This document shows, piece after piece, positions 39,381 through 48,989 of a stretch of 63,865 bases of DNA (position 1 is the stretch's first letter; every line of letters begins with the position of its first letter). The DNA is from Oehlia diaphana. Its lineage: Eukaryota; Glomeromycota; Glomeromycetes; Glomerales; Glomeraceae. The stretch covers positions 14,108 to 77,972 of the forward strand of contig QZLH01000549.1 in NCBI GenBank assembly GCA_003833135.1. Direction: 5' to 3'. The notes beneath the pieces were generated by a model, which saw only the letters and a list, made by a program, of their open reading frames with translations, had not been told where the DNA came from and made no database searches. Position numbers and translations under genes: made by a program.

Positions 39381-40268
39381 TTGAAAGAAGTTAAACTACC
39401 TGCTCTTAAGATGGAGTTAATTAAATATAAGTGTATGATAGAAGAAGTTGTAATTAAAAAAGATAATATAATTGTTGATAATTACATATTAAGATGGAAT
39501 AAAATTCTGATTAATGGCACATATAGAACATGGTTTAAAGAATTAAGTTATAATATAACAAAAATGGATGTCATTTTTTTAGATTATGTTAAGGATATTT
39601 TTATTGAATCCAATGGTGCAAATTATTTAATTGACTTGAAGGAAATGTTTAGTTTAATTAATAATGAAATTACAATATTGAAAAATATTACTAATAAAAA
39701 AGATGCTGGAATAAGAACATGGTGAATAAAAAATTTTTTTCAAATCTTTACCAACATATGCTACATTATGGAAAAGAGGAGTTTATGGAATATCAAAAGA
39801 TAAATATTCATGTTGTTTAGTATTTAAAGAAACTTGAGATCATATTTGGATATGTAACAAGAATAATACCATTAGTGAGATGGAGTTATTCAGATATAGT
39901 ATTACTAAATATTATCAGAACATTTGGAATATTTTGTAGATGATGTTGATCATAAAGAATTTGAAAATAAAATGATAGATATAGCATTAAATTGATCCTT
40001 TTTAATGCCAGCAGATGGAATTTTAAGAGAAGTGATGCGTGGTTTGGTGAATAATAAATGGTTAATATCCTTTCAAAAATCTGCAGAAAAGAAATTAATG
40101 CGTATGATATTAAATGAATATCTGGAAAATATTCACAATAAAATATGGATTACTCGATGCGATAAGACTATAGAGCTAGAAAAGCAAATGGAAATTTCTA
40201 AAGAAATGAAACATAAAAAAAATAGGTTGAAAGATAAGGTCAATAGCATAAATCACATGAAAATTTAG
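39381..40268 (+). mobile_element. Decayed LINE C-terminal region
   Basis: Two partial frames (39381-39725 and 40005-40268) plus the broken sequence between them read GTYRTWFKELS, then KRGVYGISKDKYSCCLVFKE with TWDHIWICN (a CC-H-C type zinc-binding block), and finish with NIHNKIWITRCDKTIELEKQ and a basic tail. The IWIPRC-like block and knuckle are seen near the 3' end of LINEs of these fungi. Frameshifts at about 39725 and 40000 show it is dead. Confidence 0.55.
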
Positions 40269-40269
40269 A

Positions 40270-40840
40270 AAACAAAAAAATAATAAAAAATTAAAAACTT
40301 TAATAAAAATAAACTTAGAAAATAACATTAAAGATAATGTATTTAGATTAGGGAACTCTGATCATTTTAAAATAGGTAATCAAGTGATTAGTAATTTAGT
40401 AAATACATAGTTAAATAAAAATAGTATATATTTTGACATATCATGATTAGCATGCAGGATACTTTAGTTATATATTTTAGATTTATTCTAAAATTTTTAT
40501 ATGAAGAGGTGTAGTTTAAATTTTAAACTACCTTCAATGTATTTTTTTTGTATTTACTAGTTTAATGTAATGTTGTTACCCCAATCACGTGCGGAGTTAC
40601 AATTTACTGTGCCAAAAGATCATGTGGAAAATTAAGATCTACTGTGCCTAACTGTGCCAAACTGACCTAGCCGCAGCCACCCTAGCCTATTATTTTTATT
40701 ATATTTATTTATTTAATATTAACGATATATTTATTTTATTTATTTATTTATTATATTTATTATATTAGTTATATTTATTAAATTAGTTATATTACTCATA
40801 TTTATTAAACTTATTATATTTATTATATCTTTATATGTAG
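40270..40840. other. Spacer with a TTTATTTATT-rich simple repeat
   Basis: No gene. A short balanced stretch at 40580-40690 contains three ACTGTGCC repeats. The last 150 bases are an (ATTTATT)-type simple repeat leading up to the transposon end at 40844. Confidence 0.5.
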
Positions 40841-40843
40841 TAA

Positions 40844-40921
40844 GGCCGTTCCAAATTAATTGTTTGTTTAACGTCCATATTTTCTTAAAAAATCCAGGGG
40901 GGAGGGGGGGTCAAAATAAAC
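40844..40921 (+). mobile_element. Second left end of the 4.2-kb transposon, cut at a single N
   Basis: These 78 bases are identical to 41753-41830, the left end of the complete element, and are likewise preceded by TAA. They include the terminal inverted repeat, starting GGCCGTTCCAAATTAATTGT, and the G-run block. Identity ends at base 40922, which is an unresolved N. Sequence right of the N (from 40923) is Plavaka-type coding sequence, not transposon interior. Either a solo end or, more likely, a copy whose interior is missing from the assembly. Confidence 0.85.
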
Positions 40922-41752
40922 NTATTGATTGGTGCATTGATTTCAAAAAGATCTTCTCTCCATTGTCCACTACGGACTGCAATTTTCTGAAGTTACACAG
41001 TTGGCGGTATCACGCAGGTAGTACGCTAGTAAACATACAGTATATGATTTTATCCTAATTTATTTTGATTGTTTTCAGTGTCTGCTATTAGAAAATATGG
41101 TGCATTGAATGGGTTGTCAATGGAAATGTACGAAACCCTCCACAAATCATATGTCAAAACCCCATATCGGTTATCAAACAGAAAAGACGTAATAAGACAA
41201 TTGGTGAACACTGTTAGTTGAATCCGACATGACTGAAATCAATTTCTTTGAAATATACATACATTTAATTATAAATTCTAATATTTTTTATAGGTAAAAC
41301 ACAAAGAATTGACATCTTCTGCTAAAAAAGTTATTCATCGTAAAGCTAAAGGATTTGGAAAAGTACTTTGAGAACTAACATTAGATAATATCGATCAAAA
41401 AATAAAATCGTTGAAAAAATCTGAAAATCCACTACATTCAAACTTCATTGAAGGGTTATCGCAATTAATTTCAACTTTAGATACCTTTCTGGATACATCT
41501 TCTCAGGAGTCTGAAAGTGACGAATTTTACATTAAAATTTATGATTCAGTACACCTGGAAGATAGACATATTTTAAGAATGACAGGAGAATTCCAAGATA
41601 AAGAATGGTTCGGTAATATTGCAGTAACTCCTGCGGAAGATCAAGAGCAATACAATTCGGATGAGGAGCTTGGTATGGAAAAGTAAGTGAATGATTAAGA
41701 TTGATAAAGTGCAATTTGTTGCTTGTATGTCATTAATCAATTTTCTTTATAA

Positions 41753-41830
41753 GGCCGTTCCAAATTAATTGTTTGTTTAACGTCCATATTTTCTTAAAAA
41801 ATCCAGGGGGGAGGGGGGGTCAAAATAAAC
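41753..41830 (+). repeat. Left terminal region of the transposon (TIR plus G-runs)
   Basis: TIR at 41753-41785, followed by CATATTTTCTTAAAAAATCC-like sequence and then GGGGGGAGGGGGGG on the + strand. The same 78 bases recur at 40844-40921. Confidence 0.9.
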
Positions 41831-41907
41831 AACATCAAAAAATAAACATATAAAATTTTATTTATATGATCAAAATTTATTAAGTGATTTATTAAGTAAA
41901 ATTGATT

Positions 41908-44900
41908 TTATCTATTACCAACTTTAATTTTTCCTCTTGTTGGCCAATTATGTCCCTTATTTTTACAAGTTTGACAAAATGGGTATATAGTTGTAAACTT
42001 TTTCTTTAGATTATCATCTGGTTCTAATAATCCATCTTTTTCCCCACAATAAAAACAAATAATTTCCGTTTTTAAACGACGGCATGAATAATATACTGCT
42101 TCAATTGAACTATTACAATGAATCTTTTGTCTAATGTATACTTTTTCATAAAGATTATGTGTTTCGGGAGTTATAGGAGATCCACAAATATAAATTACAT
42201 TATCCAATAAAATGTCTAAACTAGTTTTTTCATCGTCACTTAACATATTTTTGCTAAAAATACATCTTGGCTTACTACAAATAGTGCAATTAACAAACCT
42301 GCGTATATGATTATTATTAATTATACCAGCAGGAATAATTTCTTTAGTAGAATCAGATGCACTAGGAAGAAATTCTTTTGTTTCAGTACCATAGAGTCCA
42401 TCAAAATCTCTATAATGATTTGAGTCTAATAAAAATATAATATTAATATAAAATTTAAAACAACTATTAAAATGTAACTGAAAAAAATGACAAAAAATGT
42501 ACCAGTAGACAATATTGGATCGGGAATAAAATTTAAATTGTTAAATACATCTTCTGGTAATCGAATTGGTAAACAAAATTTACAATTATCCTTTCCACAT
42601 TTTTTTATCTATATTAAATTATAATATAAATTAATATTATATTTATTATTGTTAATAAATCTGTTAAATTTTGTTTAATAAAAATACCTGAAAAGAATAT
42701 GTTCTGATTTGACAGTGGGATTTTATAAAGTCTTGGAGTTCATGATGCTTATTTAATGAATTCAGGGATGTTTCCTCTTGTTGTAAAGTGCTATCAATAT
42801 AATGGATCGCCTAAATAACAAAATTTTGAATTTTTAGTATATATGATTTATTAATAAATTTATATAACTAATTATATACCTCAAAAGTTTCATCAATACT
42901 TATTAAACTAGCAGGAGAATATATCCGAAAGTTTCTTTCATTTAGTGTTAATCGTTTAGTTCGTTCAGATAGTAATTCCTGAACTGATTTAATAGAATTT
43001 CTCAGTTCTAAACCTAATTTCTTATTTTCTTGTGCTGCATTTCTAATTTCTTCTAATGTATTCTTTCCTTTATATATATCTTCAAGAATATCATCCATAG
43101 AATCTCTTTGCAAAGACACTCCTTGTAAAGCTAAATTTAAAATAGACATTACACGTTCAGCTGGATTCATCCAAGAATGATATGGTGCTGTTCTTACACT
43201 TGCTAAAAAATCAAAATCCCCTTGTAAAAAAAGACATATTAGCGCAATTTGTACTGATCCAAATGTATTTCTGTGATCAGGTCCACCATCTGTATAAACT
43301 AATAGAATTTCTGGCAGATTTTGTCCATTATATTGTTGCAAGAGAGCTTTATAAAATTCAGTAGAGTGACGAAGAGCTGAACTAGGTTGAAATGCTGTAT
43401 TCTTATAAGAGACATAAACTTGTCCACTATAAAATGATTCAGATATGCATGTTGGAATATCACAAATAAATATTACAGAAGGAGTTAATGAAAGTTTTGT
43501 AAAATCATGATCAGATGATGACAATTCCATATTTGCTGATGTTAATGAAGGCTTATTTCTAACACCACTAGATGTTGCAATTCCTTCACCTATTGGGATT
43601 TTATGTTTGTCATCAGCACAAATTAAAGAACAATAATTACGATATTTAATAGCAAATAGTCGCATATATCTAAACAATGCAGCACAGTAATGAGCATCAA
43701 CATGAAACTTGGATAATTGTCGTGATTGCACTTTATACTTAATTTCAAATCTTCCAGTATATTTAGAAGCTGCATTTGTTGTGGTATTTGCTGGCCAAAA
43801 TTGTAATCGAATATATTCATCAGAAGGTATAAAAATTTCAGAACTAAGTGGTGTTCCATATTTTTTTTCTAATCTTTCAATAATAATTTTTTTGAGATCA
43901 GCAATAGACATTGCTATTGGTAAATATAATACTGATGTAGAGCGACGATCATGTACAGCTGGAACGATCTAAATAAAAATTTATGATGCCAAATTTTAAT
44001 AAAATATCAGGTGTTGTAACAATTGTTCATGATAATTTAAATAATAGATAATAATATACCTCATTAAAGTATTCATTTAATTCATTCCAAAACGTATCAA
44101 ATTTAGTACCATGAAATCCATTATTGATTCTTAAATCCATTATAATATCTGCGTCTTGTAAATCCAAAATCGTTCTAATTCTTTCTTGCATGTCTTTTGA
44201 TAATTCATGAGGTGGCATTGAGTTATCTCCTGCCAAATCGTTATACAGGAGTTTCCATACACTAGGCGCCATTTTAGCAACTAAAGAATACTAAATAAAT
44301 TTGTTATTGTTAGATTTTATAATGTTGGTATATATGTTAAATAAATATCATGAATTTGACAATACCTTTTCAGTAACATTCTTTCTCATTTGCCGTGTAA
44401 AATAAGATGGTATCATTTCATTTGCTAATGTTAACATTTTCGCATCTTGACTTTTTTCTTGTTCGGATATTGAATCAGGAATTTTCCATACAAAATTTAA
44501 GGTTCCTAAATAATTCCCATGATAATAACGATAAAGTGTAAATGTGCAATCCACATTTAATTCATTTATGAAATTATATCGAGTTCTTTTGTCTTGAGGT
44601 AAATAATTATCTAATAAGTGTAATTCATAAAAATCGGAATCTTTAAGAAGGTCAGAAATATTTTTAAACTTTGGATTAAAATTTCTTTGTTTATTTCTAA
44701 TTTCCAAGGTTATATTATCTAACAAATTTCGGGTTGGTTCATTTCTTGAATGATTTAAAATCATTTCATTGTTAACTGACTCCAAATAGGCTATATATTT
44801 TCGAATATTATGACATAGTTCAAATACATTAGAAATAAAAGGTTTCCAGTTCTCTTGACTCGCCCAAGGTTGAGTAATAACATGTTCAATTGCTTTCAAA

Positions 44901-45544
44901 TGGTCTTTTAAATTTTCTTGTTTAAGTTGCTCTTTCTTATGTTTCCCAGTATAATAAAAAAGATTATATAATGATTTAATCTTGTATTGCGAAAGAGATA
45001 AGAAGATTTCTGGAATAATACAACTTCGCAAATTTAATTTTTCATGATGTGGATCAATGTACCATAGGAGATCAGTTAAAGCTTTAATAAATCCACTTCC
45101 AATACTTTCATAACTTCCCCCATACCACCCTAATAATTCATCTTTTAATAATTTAATCAGATCATTATAAAGTAAATCATGACGTGTTACAAAATTCCTT
45201 TCTTTAGGAAGTTTAGGAATTCTGTTGGTTTCCATTATCTTACTTAACCCATTAATATCATTTTGTCTGTTTCTTTTCTCTAAACTTTCTTGCTCTTTCA
45301 ATGTAAATTTGACTTGACATGGTTGAAATTTTTCACATAAATTCAAATTTGCGCTTAAACCATATTTAACATTGGTCCAATTTTTTGTTAATTCATTGTA
45401 AAATTGAACGACTATTGGTTGATCAAATATATCATAGCCTAAAACTTCAAATAACAAATCATTAAAAGTTTCTGTGGACTCCATTTCCACTGCATCTTCA
45501 TTTAATAATTTCATTTCTTTGTAAACAGCTACTATGAACCACAT
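41908..45544 (-). CDS. Transposase-like protein of the nested element, six exons, 1,081 aa
   Basis: Exons on the minus strand: 45544-44366, 44290-44060, 43968-42880, 42810-42688, 42608-42503 and 42425-41908. The introns of 75, 91, 69, 79 and 77 bp are all GT-AG, and the joined frame stays open for 1,081 codons. The middle part has CADDKHKIPIGEG (acidic pair at about residues 589-590), VYTDGGPDHRNTF (Asp about 697) and NPAERVMSILNLALQG (Glu about 741), a plausible DDE triad with 43 residues between the last two. The C-terminal 200 residues hold several cysteine pairs (CGKDNCKFC, CTICSKPRC, CFYCGEKD, CQTCKNKGHNW), probably zinc-binding. The N-terminal 390 residues are unassigned. From memory, similar TDGGPDHR proteins occur uncharacterised in sponges and cnidarians. 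Position between the TIRs makes a transposase role likely; catalytic assignment is inference. Confidence 0.8.
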
Positions 45545-45717
45545 TTTAAAATAATAATTGAAAAAGGGATCAAAGATTTGAAAAAGAGATCGATAAAAAA
45601 TTTATATTCTAATTTGGAAACAATACAATTATTAGTTATTGTTAGATCGGCTAATTCGTAATTGATAATTACCGTAAATAGTATTGGTAATTACTGTAAT
45701 CACATGATATGTAAAAA

Positions 45718-45816
45718 ATCGAAAAAAACGCCAAAACTGATAGTTCCGGCGTTTTTATATATAAAGATCGAAAAAAAAATTCCGAAACTGATAGTTCCGG
45801 AGTTTTTATATATATA
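45718..45816 (-). promoter_or_regulatory. Duplicated 49-50 bp block with TATA boxes upstream of the transposase gene
   Basis: Two adjacent units share ATCGAAAAAAA, the core AAACTGATAGTTCCGG and a TTTTTATATATA end. On the minus strand each gives TATATAAAAAC followed by a stem-loop. In the first unit ACGCC pairs with GGCGT. In the second the pairing bases changed (TCCG with CGGA). They lie 170-270 bp before the ATG at 45544, so a promoter or transposase-binding role is reasonable. Confidence 0.55.
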
Positions 45817-45900
45817 TCCAGGATTATGAATTACATATTATACGAAAATAGTGAATTACCAGGTCATGTATTATAAAATCACGTGACATATATCCCGTTT

Positions 45901-45972
45901 GTTTATTTTTAAAAATTTTTCAAAAATGAGGGGGGCGGGGGACGTTAAACAAACAATCAATTTGGAACGGCC
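45901..45972 (-). repeat. Right terminal region of the transposon (TIR plus G-runs)
   Basis: TIR at 45940-45972, preceded on the + strand by GAGGGGGGCGGGGGAC. The G-runs lie on the same (+) strand as those of the left end, so the subterminal blocks are not inverted copies of each other although the TIRs are. Confidence 0.9.
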
Positions 45973-46211
45973 TAAGGTGTTGTTATTATTTAAATTCTTC
46001 CGAGGTTTTTTCAAAGAGCCATATGAACTTGCTCTGGTTCGTTGGTTTGATATTATTACAGAGGAACCCGAACTGTACGGGTGTCCACAGTTGTATTACA
46101 CCAAAGAATACAACACAATACCAATCGGTTCAATTAACCAAGAAGTTCATATAGTTCCAAGGTTTGGCAAAGTAAATCGTTATTTGTTAAATAAATACAT
46201 ATTTTAAAAAT

Positions 46212-46410
46212 TACTGGAAAACTTTAACGAAAGTAAAATCAGAAAGTTTAAAAAATAAAATTTGTAAATTTGTTGAAAAACTTTAACGAAAGTATTAAAA
46301 AAAAACTATTAAAAAACTTTAGCGAAAATAAATTGTCAACGGAAATAATCGAAAAGCTTAATTACTAATTGAAATTGAAAAGTTTAATTAGTTATTTACT
46401 CAAAGTTTAA
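46212..46410. repeat. Subterminal-type repeats (AACTTTAACGAAAGTA) after the Plavaka-like gene
   Basis: Units resembling GAAAAACTTTAACGAAAGTA recur three to four times between the stop of the Plavaka-like frame and the gap. Short repeats of this kind are usual inside the ends of CACTA-like DNA transposons, so this may be the 3' end of that older element; its terminus is lost in the gap. Confidence 0.5.
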
Positions 46411-46414
46411 ACGC

Positions 46415-46872
46415 NNNNNNNNNNNNNNNNNNNNNNNNNNNNNNNNNNNNNNNNNNNNNNNNNNNNNNNNNNNNNNNNNNNNNNNNNNNNNNNNNNNNNN
46501 NNNNNNNNNNNNNNNNNNNNNNNNNNNNNNNNNNNNNNNNNNNNNNNNNNNNNNNNNNNNNNNNNNNNNNNNNNNNNNNNNNNNNNNNNNNNNNNNNNNN
46601 NNNNNNNNNNNNNNNNNNNNNNNNNNNNNNNNNNNNNNNNNNNNNNNNNNNNNNNNNNNNNNNNNNNNNNNNNNNNNNNNNNNNNNNNNNNNNNNNNNNN
46701 NNNNNNNNNNNNNNNNNNNNNNNNNNNNNNNNNNNNNNNNNNNNNNNNNNNNNNNNNNNNNNNNNNNNNNNNNNNNNNNNNNNNNNNNNNNNNNNNNNNN
46801 NNNNNNNNNNNNNNNNNNNNNNNNNNNNNNNNNNNNNNNNNNNNNNNNNNNNNNNNNNNNNNNNNNNNNNNN
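46415..46872. other. Assembly gap of 458 Ns
   Basis: A run of N. Any frame crossing it is meaningless. It probably hides the end of the Plavaka-like element. Confidence 1.
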
Positions 46873-47454
46873 GGGTTTTTAATTCCTAAGTTCCAATTAG
46901 TTTGTAATAAGTTCCTATAAAGTTCTATAATAAAGTACAACCTTTTACACTATAAACGAACTCCCTACTTTAAGCGTGTCTTGTTTAATTGGATTTCAGT
47001 CATAGTTAAAATCATAGTTAATCTATTCAATGTACCAAATTGGTTAACAATGTGTTATATTTACTAATAAAATGAATTAAATAAAGTTCCTAAAAGGATC
47101 TCTTAAATACAACTTTAATCCTATTTACTGTTTATTCCAAAAATTTTATTCCTCTTTTTGTATCAATTCAAAATTAAAATTAATTTTTCCTATTACACTT
47201 TTATTTACTCTTCATACTTTAACTTTTAATATTTTAAAGTACCAATTAACTGTTCCTTACATTTCAATTCATCATCTTTCTATTGATGGCAAAAAAAGTT
47301 CTTCAATCAATGCTGATATGAATTTATTGGCTCTAATATTAATCTTCATCCATATTTTTTCTTATATATAGAAAATTTATTATTAGGAAATTAAAATACT
47401 ATTAGTTTGCTTTGTACTCTAGTTATTACTTTTAGTTTCTTTTCTACTTTAACC

Positions 47455-47785
47455 TTTTATACAGATGGCTCTTTATCTAAAAAATCCTTTTCAACTGACA
47501 ATACCTGTATGGGCTATACATGGACTGAGGTCTAATATTTCTGGTTGTCCATATACCATTTCAGATGCTACTGCTTTTAACCCTTCTTCTACCAAAGCTG
47601 AAGTTTATGCAGTCCTTACAATTCTAATTGCCTGTCCTAATTCCTGTTCTGTTAATATATATACAGACTCCCAGAATATTATTAGCATATATAATACCAT
47701 TATTAACAAATTAATTTCAATGTGTCAAACCTTGAAAATTAACAATAATATTGCTTGGCATTTTATTGATTCTTTGGTCTTCTGA
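47455..47785 (+). mobile_element. RNase H domain remnant of a LINE
   Basis: The + strand reads TFYTDGSLSKKSF, then in another frame FNPSSTKAEVYAVLTILI and VNIYTDSQNIISIYN. These are the three acidic blocks of RNase HI (YTDGS, the glutamate in TKAE, and YTDSQ) as found at the 3' end of LINE polyproteins. A frameshift lies between the first and second block. 46873-47455 upstream is AT-rich with no clear frame. Confidence 0.75.
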
Positions 47786-47811
47786 TGCTTTTGAGCTTTT
47801 ATCTTTAAACA

Positions 47812-48240
47812 ATGGCTTTCTTCCTCCTGTTGTGCAAGGTTGTGATAAGCATTTTCTTAATTTATTATATACATTGTAATCAACTTTCTGGTTATAATGA
47901 GCATTGCCTAAGCATTCCAACTGAATTATATCATGAACATATGTGTCAAAGGTGTGGTAAGTATTTTCCAACAAAAGCATTTATGAAAAAGCATATCAAA
48001 GTGCATTCAAATAGAAAAGAGAGTGTGATGCAAGTAATTCAGAAAGACAGTCAACCTATAATTTCAATAAAAAGTTATAGTAAAGTAGAGGAGTTAACAT
48101 ACAATGTAGAACAATCTATCGATGATAAAATTACAACTACAAGTGGAGTAAAAAATAGTATGCAAATCAATAAACATCTAACAAGAGGTGGTAATAGGCA
48201 TACAGAAGGTGATGTTAAGAATACACGTCCTGGAATTTAA
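47812..48240 (+). CDS. C2H2 zinc-finger ORF, probably mobile-element derived
   Basis: A 142-codon frame. Only the part from about residue 43 looks coding: CQRCGKYFPTKAFMKKHIKVH is a single C2H2 finger (Cys-x2-Cys, His-x3-His), followed by a polar tail ending NTRPGI. The first 40 residues are hydrophobic and overlap degraded LINE sequence in another frame, so the true start is uncertain. It may be a leftover of the LINE or of a transposon-associated gene. Confidence 0.4.
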   Translation: MAFFLLLCKVVISIFLIYYIHCNQLSGYNEHCLSIPTELYHEHMCQRCGKYFPTKAFMKKHIKVHSNRKESVMQVIQKDSQPIISIKSYSKVEELTYNVEQSIDDKITTTSGVKNSMQINKHLTRGGNRHTEGDVKNTRPGI

Positions 48241-48244
48241 GATC

Positions 48245-48535
48245 ATCTATCACTTCAAATTAATCTCATAATATCTAATTTTGTAACATATAATATAATC
48301 TTGAATAAAATAATCATGAATCAATTAATCAATTAATAAAATTAAAAAAATCAGTTTATTATAAATTTTCTATTATTTTTATTATTTAGAATTTAATTAA
48401 ATCATATGATATTAATGACTGAGAATATATAAAAAATTGATCATGTTTAATTACACAATTTTCTTAAATAGATATAATGATAAAAGGAGGAAGGGAAGAA
48501 AAATCTCAAAAATAAAATGACGTCATTTCTGGCCA
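48245..48535. other. AT-rich spacer
   Basis: No gene or repeat recognised. Confidence 0.4.
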
Positions 48536-48537
48536 TC

Positions 48538-48985
48538 CTCTTATCTGTTTAACCTGACCTGAACTGAAACCTGAAAAATTTCAGGATTTTTATTAAAATA
48601 TTAAAAAAAAAATGGTGCAAAACATTTTTTTGAGATATTGCAATCCATTTTTTGTATTAAAATTGTATAAAAAGGTGAATTACAATACTATAACTAACTT
48701 TTTGTGAATTCTGATACTGCAATTCACTTTTTATATATAAAATCAATGTAAAAATTTGAATTCTGATATCATAACTCATTTTTATTATATAAAATTAATA
48801 TAAAAAGTGAATTATGATACCATAACTCACTTATATAAAATTATAGTTTCAGGTCAACAGGTCATTCAGGTCATATTGATGCTACAAACTGAACTAATGC
48901 TGAATTGAAATTGCTAAACCTGACCTGATAAATTCAGGTCAACCTGTCAGGTTACCTGAATTCGGTTAACCTGTTTGGAACTCTA
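48538..48985. repeat. CAGGT-rich dispersed repeat, copy 2 (right end)
   Basis: Begins with the same TTTAACCTGACCTGAACTGA core as 743-780. It contains three to four internal units of about 55-60 bp (GTGAATTCTGATACTGCAAT-like, each followed by CTTTTTATATAAAAT), then CAGGTCAACCTGTCAGGTTA, and ends TTTGGAACTCTA. That end is the reverse complement of the start of copy 1 (TAGAGTTCCAAA), so the full element had short terminal inverted repeats. Confidence 0.65.
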
Positions 48986-48989
48986 TCTC

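Larger units (their letters stand above)
41753..45972 (-). mobile_element. Complete 4,220-bp DNA transposon with 33-bp TIRs and TAA target duplication
   Basis: The left end (41753-41785) and the reverse complement of the right end (45940-45972) match over 33 bases with one mismatch; both start GGCCGTTCCAAATT. TAA lies on each side (41750-41752 and 45973-45975). The element holds one multi-exon gene on the minus strand. A TWA target duplication is the habit of PIF/Harbinger elements, but the encoded protein does not look like the Harbinger transposases I know and no separate Myb-like gene is present. The superfamily is therefore left open. Near-perfect TIRs and an open coding frame suggest recent activity. 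Confidence 0.9.
40923..46207 (+). pseudogene. Plavaka-like DNA transposase pseudogene, split by the nested transposon
   Basis: Pieces read on the + strand: 40923-41017 (IDWCIDFKKIF to LKLHSWRYHA), intron 41018-41078, 41079-41212 (IRKYGALNGLSMEMYETLHK, then SYVKTPYRLSNRKD), a probable intron 41213-41293 with the weak donor GTTAGT, then 41294-41682 ending at a GTAAGT donor. An in-frame TGA at 41369-41371 already kills the gene. The 3' part resumes at 45977 after the inserted element: VLLLFKFF, ELALVRWFDII, YGCPQLYYTKEYN, VHIVPRF, ending NKYIF at 46207. Such motifs mark the C-terminal part of Plavaka-type transposases. The 5' part is missing. Simple splicing across the insertion would be one base out of frame, so a small indel or another splice site must be assumed. 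Confidence 0.75.

Noticed and set aside
40864..41058. A + strand frame spanning the N at 40922
   Set aside because: It fuses transposon end sequence to Plavaka coding sequence across an unresolved base and runs into an intron.
43182..43972. Short ORFs on the + strand opposite the transposase-like gene
   Set aside because: Antisense shadows of exon 3, which has a well-supported frame.
46407..46940. A 177-codon minus-strand frame
   Set aside because: It consists almost entirely of the 458-N gap.
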